From the NCBI RefSeq assembly GCF_048544455.1, contig NC_133536.1, positions 194,683,325 to 194,747,324 of the forward strand: 64,000 nt of DNA, read 5' to 3'. Source of the stretch: Silene latifolia. Lineage: Eukaryota; Streptophyta; Magnoliopsida; Caryophyllales; Caryophyllaceae. The position numbers and the translations under genes were made by a program. This document shows, piece by piece, positions 53,626 through 64,000 of this stretch; within the stretch, counting starts at the first letter, position 1; every line of letters begins with the position of its first letter. The notes below the pieces were generated by a model that worked only from the letters and a program-made list of their open reading frames with translations, searched no databases and was not told where the DNA came from.

Positions 53626-56600
53626 ATGGCTAGTGTTTATGAGACAAAAAGGGTAAATGTATATCCAAAAACCATGCAACAACAACAACAACAACAACCC
53701 AAAATGATGAAACTTTCCAATTTAGATAGGCAATGTCCTACACTTATGTACTTGGTTTTCTTTTATAAACCAACTAATTATGATTATATGTATGGTACTA
53801 ATACCTCAGTGTTTAGTAGATTAAAGGAAGGATTAGAGGAGACGCTATCGCTTTGGTACCCGAGTGCAGGAAGATTAAGTAGAAACCCTAATGATGGGAA
53901 GCTTAATCTATGGTGCAACAATGGTGGTGCAATTATGGTTGAAGCTTATACACAAACTAGAATGTGTGATCTTGGTAATTTGTGTCATTATAATGAGTTT
54001 TATGAGAAATTGGTTTATAAACCTATTTCTAATGGAGATATCTCTGAGATGCCACTTATTGTTGCTCAGGTACGTAATTACTTTACTACACAAATACAAT
54101 ACTCGATGAGATGTTTGTTTGGAAATTTTGTTACACTATACACACTCTTCATACGTTTCATTTATAGAAAAAGGAAAATGAGATAGCACATTATCGGTTA
54201 GTTAATACTAGGTTTCACTAAAAATACTGGGTAAAATCATCATTTTTAAGAGAAATTACGTATTTGTGTGCGCAATTACAAAAGATTGTGATTGTGCACA
54301 ATTACATATTTATGTGAGTTTGTATGGTTGATTTATATAAATTGTGAAACATAAAGGAAAATGAAATAACATCATTAGTTGGTACTGAGTTTCACTAAAA
54401 TTATATGTTAAAACCGTCTTTTTTCAGAGAAATTACATATTTATGTGCGCAATTATAAAAAGATTGTGATAAAATTGGCATTACTTTCTTATGGCTTGGA
54501 AAACAAAGGCTTTGGCATCTAGTTAAAATTTACACCCTCTGTTTCGGTCATTTATTGTCCTATTCCATTTTAGTTGTCTAGTCAATTGTTCTTTATATTT
54601 TAGGATTGCATTTGATGAACAATTTGGTCCTTCTCAACCAATTATAAAGGTTATTTCATCTTCTAAGCACATAAACCATACTTATTATTTCCCCCTCTAT
54701 TTTATAAGTAGTAATATTTTATAAGTAGTAATCTAAGGCCTCTATATAACTAGCTTGATAATGCAAAAAAATTTAAAAAACAAGAAAAAACTTGCATGAT
54801 AATGGAAAAAAAAATAGTATTGCAAGGATAATTTCAATTTTGATAGAAAAAGTTTATGATAAATTCATTATAACGCGTTTTTTTGTCTAAAAAGGAAAAC
54901 AACTACAAGGATTGAGTTTTGTAGTGCATGTTATTGGTTATGCAAAGTGACGTAAAGTGGGAAAAAAACTGTTAACAAAATGAAAGACAGTTTTGTCGAG
55001 ATTCTCTTGGAATTTTCCCTTATTGTTCCCTCATCAACCTTTATAGTAGAGGTCACAGGTGATTAACACATTGTTAATTACTACTACATGTCTTTAATTC
55101 CTGCTTGGTCTCTGATTATTTCTGTTAAGACCATAAATTAATCAAAGGTAATAACTTAGATACAATAATCAATGAACGAGAAAAAGGTAGCATGACCGAT
55201 CATCTTATAAGCCGTAACTCATTAAAAAAAATTAAGGGCTTGAAATTTTGAAATTTTAGAGACTCGGAATTTGAACTTGGGACTTCGGATCAACAGACTC
55301 TAATACCAAGATACATAATTATTAATTAAGCATCAACTATAAGCGTAAGCTGATGGCTGAGGTCTAATCAATTATACTACAAGTTGATTATTTATATTGG
55401 GGTATTGTTGCCTTGTTGGTTTGTTATGACTTATGATGAAGTTATAATTTTTCAAGATTGATTATTTATATTGTGAGATGATAATAAATGTATGTAGGTA
55501 ACAAAGTTTGGGTGTGGAGGCTACTCAATTGGAGTAGGAACAAGTCATGCACTCTTTGATGGTCAAGCAACCTTCAATTTCCTAAGTGCATGGGCTTCCA
55601 AGTCAAACTTCAACCAACTAAATTACTCACTAGACTGGCATAAGCCAGTCCATGGCAGAGAAAGACTTCAGCTAAACAGTCATCCGACGACAGCTAAGAA
55701 TCAGGCTACCGCCTTACCAAGTTGCTCGGCTATTCAACATTTGTACCAGTTGATCATTCAAGCATCCCCGCCCAGCGGAATGCTCAATAATCCTCAGTTA
55801 ATGGTTTCTTCAACTAATCAAGATTGTATTCTTAAGACATTTCATTTCACTAGTTCTATGATTGACATTTTGAAGAGGGGAAACTATGGACTAAACAACA
55901 TGGTATCAGCTTGTTCGTCTTTTGAGATTGTCACTGCACATTTGTGGAAGGTAAGTGTGTGTTTGCTATAAGTTTCGTTACATTTAGTTCATTAAGGTCT
56001 TTGGTTCATCCTAGGGTAGAACTCATGCAATTTGAGCCATTAGTTAACATGAATTCTAGTTCAATGAGTATTAAGGTATAGAACCAAAGTTGATGGTCGA
56101 GGCCTAATCAATGGTTTATACCTTGATAGTAAGTTTTTGGGTAAAATCGGCATACCATAAGACATGACAGTTTCGGACTCCAAAGATAGTCTGAAGCCAA
56201 TTGCTCTCGTAAGAGTGTGACTTTGACACTAATGACCAAAGCCGTCAAATGGATTTGAGAGGTCCGGTTCTGTAAGACAATTTGAGGCCCTATATAATAG
56301 GAAAACTTAGTTTTTGTGGCAATTAGTACTCAAACCCAACATTTGGCTAGCGACCAAGAATAAATTAATGGGTATGAGCCCCGATTCTAAGAACCTTTTG
56401 AACATGCTATTAAACGGGGCCTGCTAACGAGTTCTCTTTCCTTGTCTTACCAACTGAACTAATGCTGCTCTTATAGTTGTAGACCAAAACTCAAAATCCT
56501 CAGCCGATCTGAAATTATGTGGGCTAATGAGATGTTATGACCAAATAATACAGGCAAGGACCAAAGCACTCGGATTAAGAAAAGACAGAATGGTATGCCT

Positions 56601-57054
56601 TCAATTTGCAGTGGACACAAGGACTAGGCTCGCACCACCACTCTCACCAGGCTTTAGTGGAAACGCCTATGTCCTAGCCTCGGTAGCCCTCTTGGCCGGA
56701 GAGCTTGAACTTGCGAGCCTTGAGACCATTGTCAACAAGATAAAGGCAGCAAAGAATTCCATCAACAATCAGTATGTCAGCTCGTATCTCGAGGCACTCG
56801 AGGGGTCTGGTGGAGCCCTCCCTCCGTTGAGGGAACTAACCATAGTGTCTGACTGGACTAGGACGCCCTTTCACAAGGTGAATTTCGGACATCATGGACA
56901 AACAACTGCTTCTGCTTGTCCACTGGTCCCTCCGGTTCCACAGGTTGCATATTTCATGCAAAGTTCTAAGGAAGATAAGGGCATTGATGTGAGAATTGGG
57001 TTGTCATCTCAAATTCTAAATGCTTTTTCACATTATTTCCTCACTTTGAACTAA
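53626..57054 (+). CDS. BAHD acyltransferase (HXXXD family), 3 exons, 465 aa
   Basis: Predicted to transfer an acyl group from acyl-CoA to an alcohol or amine in specialised or hormone metabolism, in the cytosol; the substrate cannot be told. Exons 53626-54069, 55498-55950, 56554-57054, with GT-AG introns in phase 0. Intron 1 falls at VAQ|VTKFGCGG, the position of the conserved BAHD Q intron; a second intron lies at HLWK|ARTKAL. The catalytic HXXXD motif is HALFD (residues 165-169). The usual DFGWG motif near the C-terminus reads NFGHH (about 409-413), an odd replacement of Asp and Trp. The N-terminus has a Gln run (residues 19-25) and the LSNLDRQCPTLMYLVFFY start typical of the fold. Length fits the family (about 430-480). 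Intron 1 (1428 bp) holds a diverged repeat pair (54171-54291 and 54354-54470) and a tRNA-Met-like/SINE-like stretch on the minus strand at about 55255-55380; intron 2 holds related GATGGTCGAGGCCTAATCAA sequence. The frame is open throughout. Confidence 0.9.
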
Positions 57055-58502
57055 ATGCTACTCTGAAATCAACCTTGTCGTCGTAACTTTATGGTCCTTC
57101 GGAAATAGTCTCTATGTTTTCTACATATAGTCAAGATTGCACCACACATCCAACCGACTTGGTCAATTATAGGTTAGTCGTCTCTACGTCGTCACCCTAA
57201 TGGCATTAATGTAACTTGAAATGTTCGATTCACCTAACACGCCACACGGCAACATATAGTTGGACAATGAGATAATCATATCTATGTCCTTGTATGATAG
57301 ATGCTCATGCAAGGTGGCATTAGCTAAGATATGTACTAAAATTGTACTTGAGCATTTCTGCATCTGAATATCTGATCCATATCAAATGATAGAAGTACTT
57401 CAGTATTTATTGTTGAAAGTAAAATTCTGACAAAATCCGTATAATAGAAATATGATTGTACTTGATCCAAGATTTGCCCATCTCTATGACTATTCTACTC
57501 AAGTCATTTTCTGATATAAAGCTTCAACTGTGGGATTTCATGTCAGAATAGCAATAATGTGAAATAGTACTATTCTCTGTTACATAAAATGACATCTATG
57601 ACGGAATGAGCTTTCTTTAGTTTCGGCACAGTTTTTAACTTACGGTTAATTTTGTGTAAGACTGTTGTAGGACATACACAACTTACACAGCTAATTTGAT
57701 GATAATAGTAAATGAGGTATGTAAAAGCTACTCCGAGGCCAGAATCTGTGTTCAACTTAATATCTAAGAAGCTAACCTAATCTCGAATTCATCGTGTTTA
57801 TTACCAGTGTTTCTATTTAGGCTACAATTCAATGGACTGTCAATAAACAGCATCACAGTTACTTACACAGGCAATTCCAAAGAAGAGCAAGGTATTATAC
57901 GGGCTTACAGACAAAAGTCGGAAATTATAGGAACTGTAAAGGAAATTAGGGAATGTTTTTAAAGTTTTGTATGTAAGACAGTATAATAGGAGAACCAAGA
58001 AGGAGTGAATTTTATTCAGAACAATACCAGCAGTTAACAAGTCTAAAACAAACATAGAAAGTGTATAATAATACATTCCAGATGCAAGTTCCCGAAAGCT
58101 AACGATAACAAACTCAAATCTCCATTCTACATATGTGTGCATCTTGTTCCTGAGTCACATACACAAAAAATATAACAAACTCAGAGGGACATGACTGGGA
58201 TTATCAAGCAAACACTAACATTTTTTATCAAAATACATTGTAGACCGGACAAATGTGTCATTGAGGTTCAGATTATTTTCGGGTGCACGGTTGATTCAGG
58301 TCATTGATCAGTCATGAATAGTAGTAAGTTTTTGTTTCAAAGTAGTAGTTTCGGGTCTGGTCAGTGTTTTTAGGGTCTGCTAAGGGTCGCCCTTTTCGGC
58401 TTTGGATTGGGTCAATTCGGATTAGGCTCTGAAAAAGCATTAACATGAGGCCATAAACTAGTTCAAGATCGAAAGAATATACCTGCAAAAGAACAGGAAC
58501 AT
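57055..58502. other. Convergent 3' intergenic region
   Basis: Shared 3' flank of the BAHD gene (+) and the response regulator gene (-). On the minus strand AATAAA at 58011-58016 could be the regulator's poly(A) signal. CAG|GTATAT just after its stop (about 58476-58482) could be a 3' UTR splice donor. A GGTC/GGGTC-rich stretch lies at about 58310-58430. No gene seen. Confidence 0.45.
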
Positions 58503-61500
58503 TCAGACTTGATGAAACATTGAAGTTACAACATCTTCCAAGGAACCAGCACCATTAGCAGCATAGTTTCCTATAGGCCTCCCTCCATAATCCATGAACT
58601 GTCCTTGCTTCATTTTCACCGCCATGTCCAATCCCGAATTCTGGACTGACTGACTATGTTGGTTGCCTAAGGAAGCATATCTCTGGTGTCCAATTGAACC
58701 AACACCCCCGTTTCTGTGCAACATAGAGCTTGTATGGTATGCTCCTTGAACCCCTATTGAAGAATTCAATGAGCTGTCCATAAAATTCCCATGGTTTAGA
58801 AAATCGGGTTCAAAATCATTCATCAAACCCACTTCGCATTGGGCATCCAATCTTGAGTCTTGCAACCGACTATGAACAGAAATGTTGGGTGACATGTCAT
58901 GCATCATACTCTCAATTCGGTTGGTTGAAGTCGCTTCTGATTGCACAGCAGTAGGCCAATTGCTATTACTTCTACTATGATCAAAGACATTAGTGGAAGA
59001 ATCCGAGGTTACTCCAATGTTATTTGCTGAACAGAATTTGTCTACTCCAGTAACACCCTTCTTCTGTTGAATTTGATCAAATTCCAATGATGTAGGCATC
59101 CCTTGAAGTATACCCGTCTGATTCCCGGGCAATATGCCAGCCTGGAATTTAGCACTGTCCGTGATGGAACTACTCGGGATTTGAGTGTGGCCCATGTGAA
59201 CCATTCCAGAAGGGGAGAGCCCGTGAAGGCCTAGCCCTGCTGGGGTGTTTAATCGGCCAAGAACGCCAGCTGGGGGGACTGATCTAAATGAAGTGTTCTG
59301 AAATTGTACAGCAGCATTGTAGTTGTGGAAATTGACGGCATTCATGCGCAAGTAATCGGGCCCACCCAAAGCCGCAACCATGTTAGCTTGCTGGTTAGCC
59401 ACGGAGCTGATTCTTTTCAAATACAGCCGATATTTCTGCAAAATAAAAAGAAGAGGATTTTGAGGTGTTTAGATTGCGATAATCTTAGGAGGAAACTATT
59501 AAAGAGTGAAAGTCATTAAACTTGCCTGGAGATGACTGGCCACATTCTCTCTGGTCAGTTTTTCAACATTCATTAATTCCAGTATTTTCTTCGGAACAGC
59601 TTCTGCATTTAAAAAACATAACAAAGTTACTGTTAGTACTTAATTAGTAGTATGAAAATGGAGTCTCATGCACGTACAATTGACAGGGAGAAGTCTTATG
59701 CGGAAGGAGTAATACTCATCTATGTAACACTTTACTTTGATTCGACACCACACGGCATGACAGTTTTAACAATTCATCTTTGGTAAAAGAGACGAACTTT
59801 TTCACCACCAACACTCACAACAGCGTTTGACACTCTAACACGAGCTCCCTACGACAGTTGTAGCCAAATTAGAGTAATGTGTTCTCAAACCTCAATGTTG
59901 ACTTTCTTATCTAAAGCCTTACATCTCACTTCCAACCCCATTGTCCTTGGGAGCACCCGTTAGCTATGATACACAGACTCCCTAAGAAGTATTCAACATG
60001 GATGCATGCCCAACTGTCGGACTCATCCATCTTATGAAAAATCTGAATGTATTTTTCTTAAAGTGGAGTGTCCAAGTGTCCAAGTGTCATACTCATACCC
60101 AATCGCCGGATGTGGACACTAATAAGCAAAGGGAATATTAAGAGTCAAGGTAAATAGCTCATTTAGCGAAGTCCAGGGTCTAGTTATTAAATTCTATGGA
60201 AACATGAATAAAACGAAAACATACTGTCAAGGCCAAGCTGATTGACAGCTGCAACAAATTTGCGATGCAAGTCCACCGACCACACAACACGAGGTTTCTT
60301 TTGAGCAGAGGGATCATCATTATCGGAGTCATTTTCATCTTGTTCTTCATCATCATCCAGATTTTGGTCTTTTCGTTTCCTGCAGAACTTGACATCCTGA
60401 TCAGAGTTTGCCCCTGCTAATGCATTTCCATCAGAATCCTTGTCCAGGCAGTTAGAGCTGTTCCTATCTCTCGGCTCAATTTTCTTTTTCCTGATGACAT
60501 GCTGCCAAATGTTCTTAAGTTCTTCCAACCTAATAGGTTTGAGTAAGTAATCACAAGCTCCATGAGTTATCCCCTTCATCACTAACTTGGTATCACCATT
60601 GGCGGATAACACTGCACAAATCAGTTTATTTGTAAACGAGGTGGTCAATCAAAAAACTATTTACCGAGAAAATTTTGACTTGAACAGCGTTCAAGACCAT
60701 AAAACAAAGGTCTATGTCGCTCAGATTTGGTTACAAGCGGGTCCATGTCCAAATAACGGACTAGGTTATTTTATGAAAAATCTTCATGTTTTGGTCTGAA
60801 TTGAAAGTGTCCAAGTGCCATCCTCATGTTCACTTGTCCATTGTCGGGCACGGGTACATGAGTAATGAGTTAAGGGCAAGAATCAGAGTAAATAGATGAA
60901 AATGACTCATTGAATTACATTAAGAGTACTTTGTATAATCCTGCAGAAAGAACTGACAAATCAATTCTCATAAACTAATATCTCGATTGTAGACAGCCAG
61001 TCGTTCATACTTGTGAGATCACACGATACGATAACATATTGTATAAATCAGTTCAATGAAGAACAAATGTTTCCAAAGCTTACTTATAACAGGCAGGTCC
61101 ATCTCAAGTCCTACAAGCTCAAGCAGCTTAAATCCATCCATATCCGGCATGTGCACATCGCTAATGACAAGGTCGAAATTGTTCTTGTTTTCTCTCAGCA
61201 TCTTCAGAGCTGTAATGGCTTGGCTTGTAGTTGTAACTACACCATTAAAACACCCAGATAAGCATCCTAATCTTAATTATGCATCAAACATGATACAGTC
61301 AAACTTAGCAACACATACATTAACAGATCTCTCACACTCAAAATTGACCAGACCAGTTGACCCACCCAAAAAACATGCAGAAAAAAATAAAAGAAAAGAA
61401 GCTAAATAACTGTATGTTATTAGTTACATAATTAACCCATATCATTTCTCAATCATGATCTTAAATTGGTCAATCCTACAAGACAAATATGAATTCTAGC

Positions 61501-62114
61501 TACATTTTTAGTACTAAAAACGCCCAATTTATTTCTAAAATAAATAGTCAATCCAAAAAGTCATTTGAAAGACAAATAGAAGCACAAGTCTCAGTTAAGC
61601 AGGAGAAACCCCTCAAGTGGTGGATCTAGCCGGGTGCTCGCCCCCTCTGAACAATGAAAAAATTTCGATTTTTTTATGATATACCTTACTCCATTAGTAG
61701 TTCGCCCCCTGAAAATTTTCGCCCCCTAACCAAAAATCCTGGCTCCCCCAGTCAACCCAAGTCCAAAAAAACATGATCATACTAAAAACATGAAAAATCT
61801 TCCTAAAAAAAAAAATCAAATGAATCTATACCAACCACAGATTAAAAAACACTTGGCATAACCAATAAACCAATCAAAATTATATGCACCCTTTAAACTT
61901 ATACACACAAAAAATACATAAAATGATGAAATTAACAATTAAAAAAAAAAGGATAAATAATTAAAAAAGATGAAAACAAACCATGATATTGGCATTTTCT
62001 CAAGAGAGTCTCAAGAAGTTTAAGACAAATAGGATCATCATCAACTGCCAAAACTCTCATACCAATTGGAAATTGATCATTTGGATGATCTCTTCTTCTT
62101 TCAATTACAGTCAT
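58503..62114 (-). CDS. Type-B response regulator (ARR10/ARR12-like), 5 coding exons, 560 aa
   Basis: Transcription factor at the end of the cytokinin phosphorelay, nuclear; phosphorylated by HPt proteins and then activates cytokinin targets (family knowledge). Minus-strand exons: 62114-61982, 61236-61084, 60611-60225, 59602-59526, 59435-58503; lengths sum to 1683. Receiver domain residues about 19-137: acidic pocket DDD at 25-27, phospho-acceptor Asp71 in [12 protein letters not shown], conserved Lys120 in LLKPI. An acidic linker with a [15 protein letters not shown] basic patch follows (possible nuclear signal). The GARP/Myb-like DNA-binding domain is about residues 198-260 ([42 protein letters not shown]). 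The C-terminal half is Asn/Gln/Ser-rich, as in type-B activation regions. The intron after exon 4 uses a GC donor (CAG|GCAAGT); the others are GT-AG. Intron 1 carries a GCGAACCCCC-type transposon remnant (about 61612-61760). Receiver wording is closer to ARR10/ARR12 than ARR11; total length is within the family range. Confidence 0.93.
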
Positions 62115-62302
62115 TTTTGAACCCAGAAAAATTCAGAAAATTTTAATAAAAGTTGTTATCTTTATTATTACTAGATAGATTTGTGATCTCTGTTTAAAAA
62201 CAGAAGAAATACCCAGAAAAAGACAGTGAAAATAGTAACAATTAGTTAATAAAATGTCACTTTCTGAAATTCAGAAATTATTTTTGACAAATTTTGTTTG
62301 GT

Positions 62303-62310
62303 TTTATATG
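62303..62310 (-). promoter_or_regulatory. Candidate TATA box of the response regulator gene
   Basis: On the minus strand CATATAAAAC lies about 190 bases upstream of the ATG. No upstream ATG is seen on that strand between it and the start codon. Plausible but not proven. Confidence 0.4.
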
Positions 62311-62865
62311 AAAGATATCATATGATAAGTTAAAATTGAAATGATTGGAGTGAAAGGTGATAAATAATTGGGAATAAAACAGGAAATAATGTTTAAATGT
62401 TAATATTATTTAATACGAAGTATAAATAATTTGACATGTCAGAAGCTTAAGACGGATATTGTGGTCTTTAACAGCGAGTTTTTTGTGTCTTGGAGTAGGG
62501 AGTTTTTTTTTTTTTTGAAGGGATGGAGACTGGAGTAGGGAGGTTTAGATGGAAAAAGTAGTGTATTTATTTTAAATTTGATTGGATGCAGTCTTCTTGT
62601 CTTTGAATTATTTAATGTGTGTATTGATTAACTAATTAAATTAATTGAATTAAATGTGTGTGAAAATAATAATTATAATTAGGATGGAATCTTTAACCAT
62701 AAATAGGGTCTGTTAAAGCTGGATTGAATGAGCATGCAACCAGTCAGACTTGCTCAAAGTGCATTTCCTTTTCTTCTTTTCTTTTTCAAATTTGTTTTCT
62801 TTGTTTTTATTGACAACAATAATAATAATAACGTGTTTGCAACCTGGCCATCTTAATACCACTAA
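62311..62865. other. Upstream region of the response regulator gene
   Basis: AT-rich flank with a T/A-run near 62505 and ATT/AAT stretches. No gene or clear regulatory cluster seen. Confidence 0.4.
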
Positions 62866-63272
62866 GAGCATGTACAATAGAGAGGATTTACCCTCCTCTT
62901 AGCCATCTCTCTCATCTAAGAGGAGGTCCTCTCTATTGTGGAATATGCATAAAGGATCCTCTTAGAAGGAGGATGTTCTCCACTTCCTCTAGTTTTAGAG
63001 GAAGTGGAACATTGGCCCTTGTGCCAACTATCCAATTATATTTGTCCAAATTTAGTATTTGCTTTTTATTTTTTTCTTTTAATATAAGTTGAAAAGCAAT
63101 TAAAATGTTAGAGGATAAAAAAGAGATCCTCTATTGTCAGAAAAAAAATAAATAAGAAGAGGATGAAAATAGTGAGGATGGAAGTGGATGATAGAGAAAG
63201 TGAGGTGTCCAAAAAAGAGTGGGAGAAAGAAAAAATAAGAGGATTATAATCTCCTCTCTATTGTACATGCTC
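62866..63272. mobile_element. Tourist/PIF-like MITE upstream of the response regulator
   Basis: 407 bp with perfect ends GAGCATGTACAATAGAGAGGA and complement TCCTCTCTATTGTACATGCTC, flanked by TAA on both sides (62863-62865, 63273-63275). A 3-bp TAA target fits PIF/Harbinger. The interior repeats AGGAGG/CCTCTT words, so it can fold extensively. No coding capacity. Confidence 0.85.
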
Positions 63273-63364
63273 TAATTATGTCGATGGTTCAACTGGGTCG
63301 AGTTTAGGCCGAGACGAGTCATTTTATATTGGGGTCACTTTTCAGCTTATTATTATCCAGTGCG

Positions 63365-63609
63365 TCTTGCTTCAGACGGGCCTTTTTGGTCTGAAATAAT
63401 AAGACGGGATTTTGTAACCATTTTACAGTTAAATGTGACCACTATTGAAAAACCAGTTACCCATTTTACAGTTAAATGTGACCACTATTGAAAAACCAGT
63501 TACCATAAGCTGTAACACTACCTATACCATTGTGGTTACATTTGACTATAAAATGGTCACATATACCCGTCTGAAAAATAAGACGAAAAGTGTCCGTCTG
63601 AAACAAGAA
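63365..63609. mobile_element. TTCAGACGG-ended MITE with internal 43-bp tandem duplication
   Basis: TCTTGCTTCAGACGG at the left matches the complement of CCGTCTGAAACAAGA at the right with one mismatch. A second CCGTCTGAAA lies inside near 63568. A 43-bp unit (starts TTTTACAGTTAAATGTGACC at 63421 and again at 63464) is duplicated in tandem, and a third inverted partial copy is near 63530-63555. Confidence 0.65.
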
Positions 63610-64000
63610 TTTGTGATTATTATCAAGTTCTTTATAGATAATAGTCATTTCAAATTCGGATCAATCGGGCTACAAACCTTGCACGGATCGGGTGGAGTTC
63701 TACCGATTGTGTCATTCGGGCTAGTTTCGCCATGACTACATCCAACCCACCATTCATCTGTTATCTATTTCATCTGCCATCGATTATTTGTTTAAGTCGG
63801 GTATTCATCCAGCTTTTAGAGTTTGATGGATCGGGTTCTGATCAGGTGTGCGTGAAATTGTCATCCTTACTCGAATCTGTTGACTACGATTTTGGTTTAG
63901 TCAGATGGATCTGGACGCAACAGAAGTCGAAAATCTCGGCTATTGTCATGCTTAGTCATAACTAATAAGCAATTAAGCATAGAAAGACTATTGATTAATT
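63610..64000. other. Right window edge, no supported gene
   Basis: Short open frames exist (63732-63965), but they show no recognisable domain and overlap repeat-like CGGGT words. Nothing else seen. Confidence 0.45.

Noticed and set aside
53891-54109. Alternative and antisense frames over the first BAHD exon
   Set aside because: Shadows of the clear acyltransferase frame.
55255-55380. Possible tRNA gene in BAHD intron 1
   Set aside because: GGTATTAGAGTC and AAGTTCAAATTCC words on the minus strand look tRNA-Met-like, but no acceptor stem or full cloverleaf is visible; treated as a SINE-like fragment.
63445-63965. Two adjacent open frames near the right edge
   Set aside because: The first runs through a MITE with a tandem duplication, the second has no recognisable domain or start context.

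Overview
This is nuclear DNA of a flowering plant, almost certainly a eudicot. Two ordinary intron-containing plant genes sit at the right: a BAHD acyltransferase and a type-B cytokinin response regulator. The rest is typical plant repeat DNA: Ty3/gypsy chromovirus and Athila-like fossils, a CACTA transposon and several MITEs. The flavour of the repeats would fit Caryophyllales, but that is a weak inference.

Bases 1-46460 are one nest of mobile elements. The oldest layer is an Athila-like LTR element (D) on the minus strand. Its right LTR is 44652-46460 and its left part runs out of the window. Three insertions split it: Tekay-like chromovirus A (1-5581, left end outside), a related chromovirus B (7440-15780, 5-bp target duplication), and a CACTA transposon (19026-41953, 13-bp terminal inverted repeats). 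The CACTA element contains a Tat-like LTR fragment (T, about 24907-27230) and a young Athila-like element C (28460-39965, equal 1779-bp LTRs, 5-bp target duplication).

The CACTA element holds remnants of TNP2 (N-terminal domain, DUF4218 and DUF4216 present, catalytic middle absent). It also has a second gene with a Transposase_24-type region, an acidic stretch, a small domain recalled as DUF8039 and a Ulp1-like protease region with a His/Asp/Cys triad. Between the left terminal repeats and TNP2 lies a reading frame resembling the XS domain of SGS3/FDM RNA-silencing proteins. Blocks of AACGGTT/AACCGTT repeats lie at both ends and at two interior places.

A notable recurring pattern is that each LTR family carries its own short, often palindromic, GC-rich motif in many copies. 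These are ACTCGATCGAGT in A/B, ACCCGGYCGGGT in D, GCTCGTCC/GAGCGTC in C and GCAGCAACTGCTGC-like in T. In C and D the same motif block occurs both in the LTR and between pol and the env-like frame.

Bases 46461-64000 are the gene-bearing side. It starts with about 7 kb of gene-poor DNA holding small MITE-like elements, one of them a three-level nest. The BAHD gene (+, 3 exons) follows at 53626-57054 and the type-B response regulator (-, 5 coding exons, one GC-AG intron) at 58503-62114. The two genes converge, so they share a 3' intergenic region, and nothing suggests that they work in one pathway. Two MITEs lie upstream of the regulator gene.
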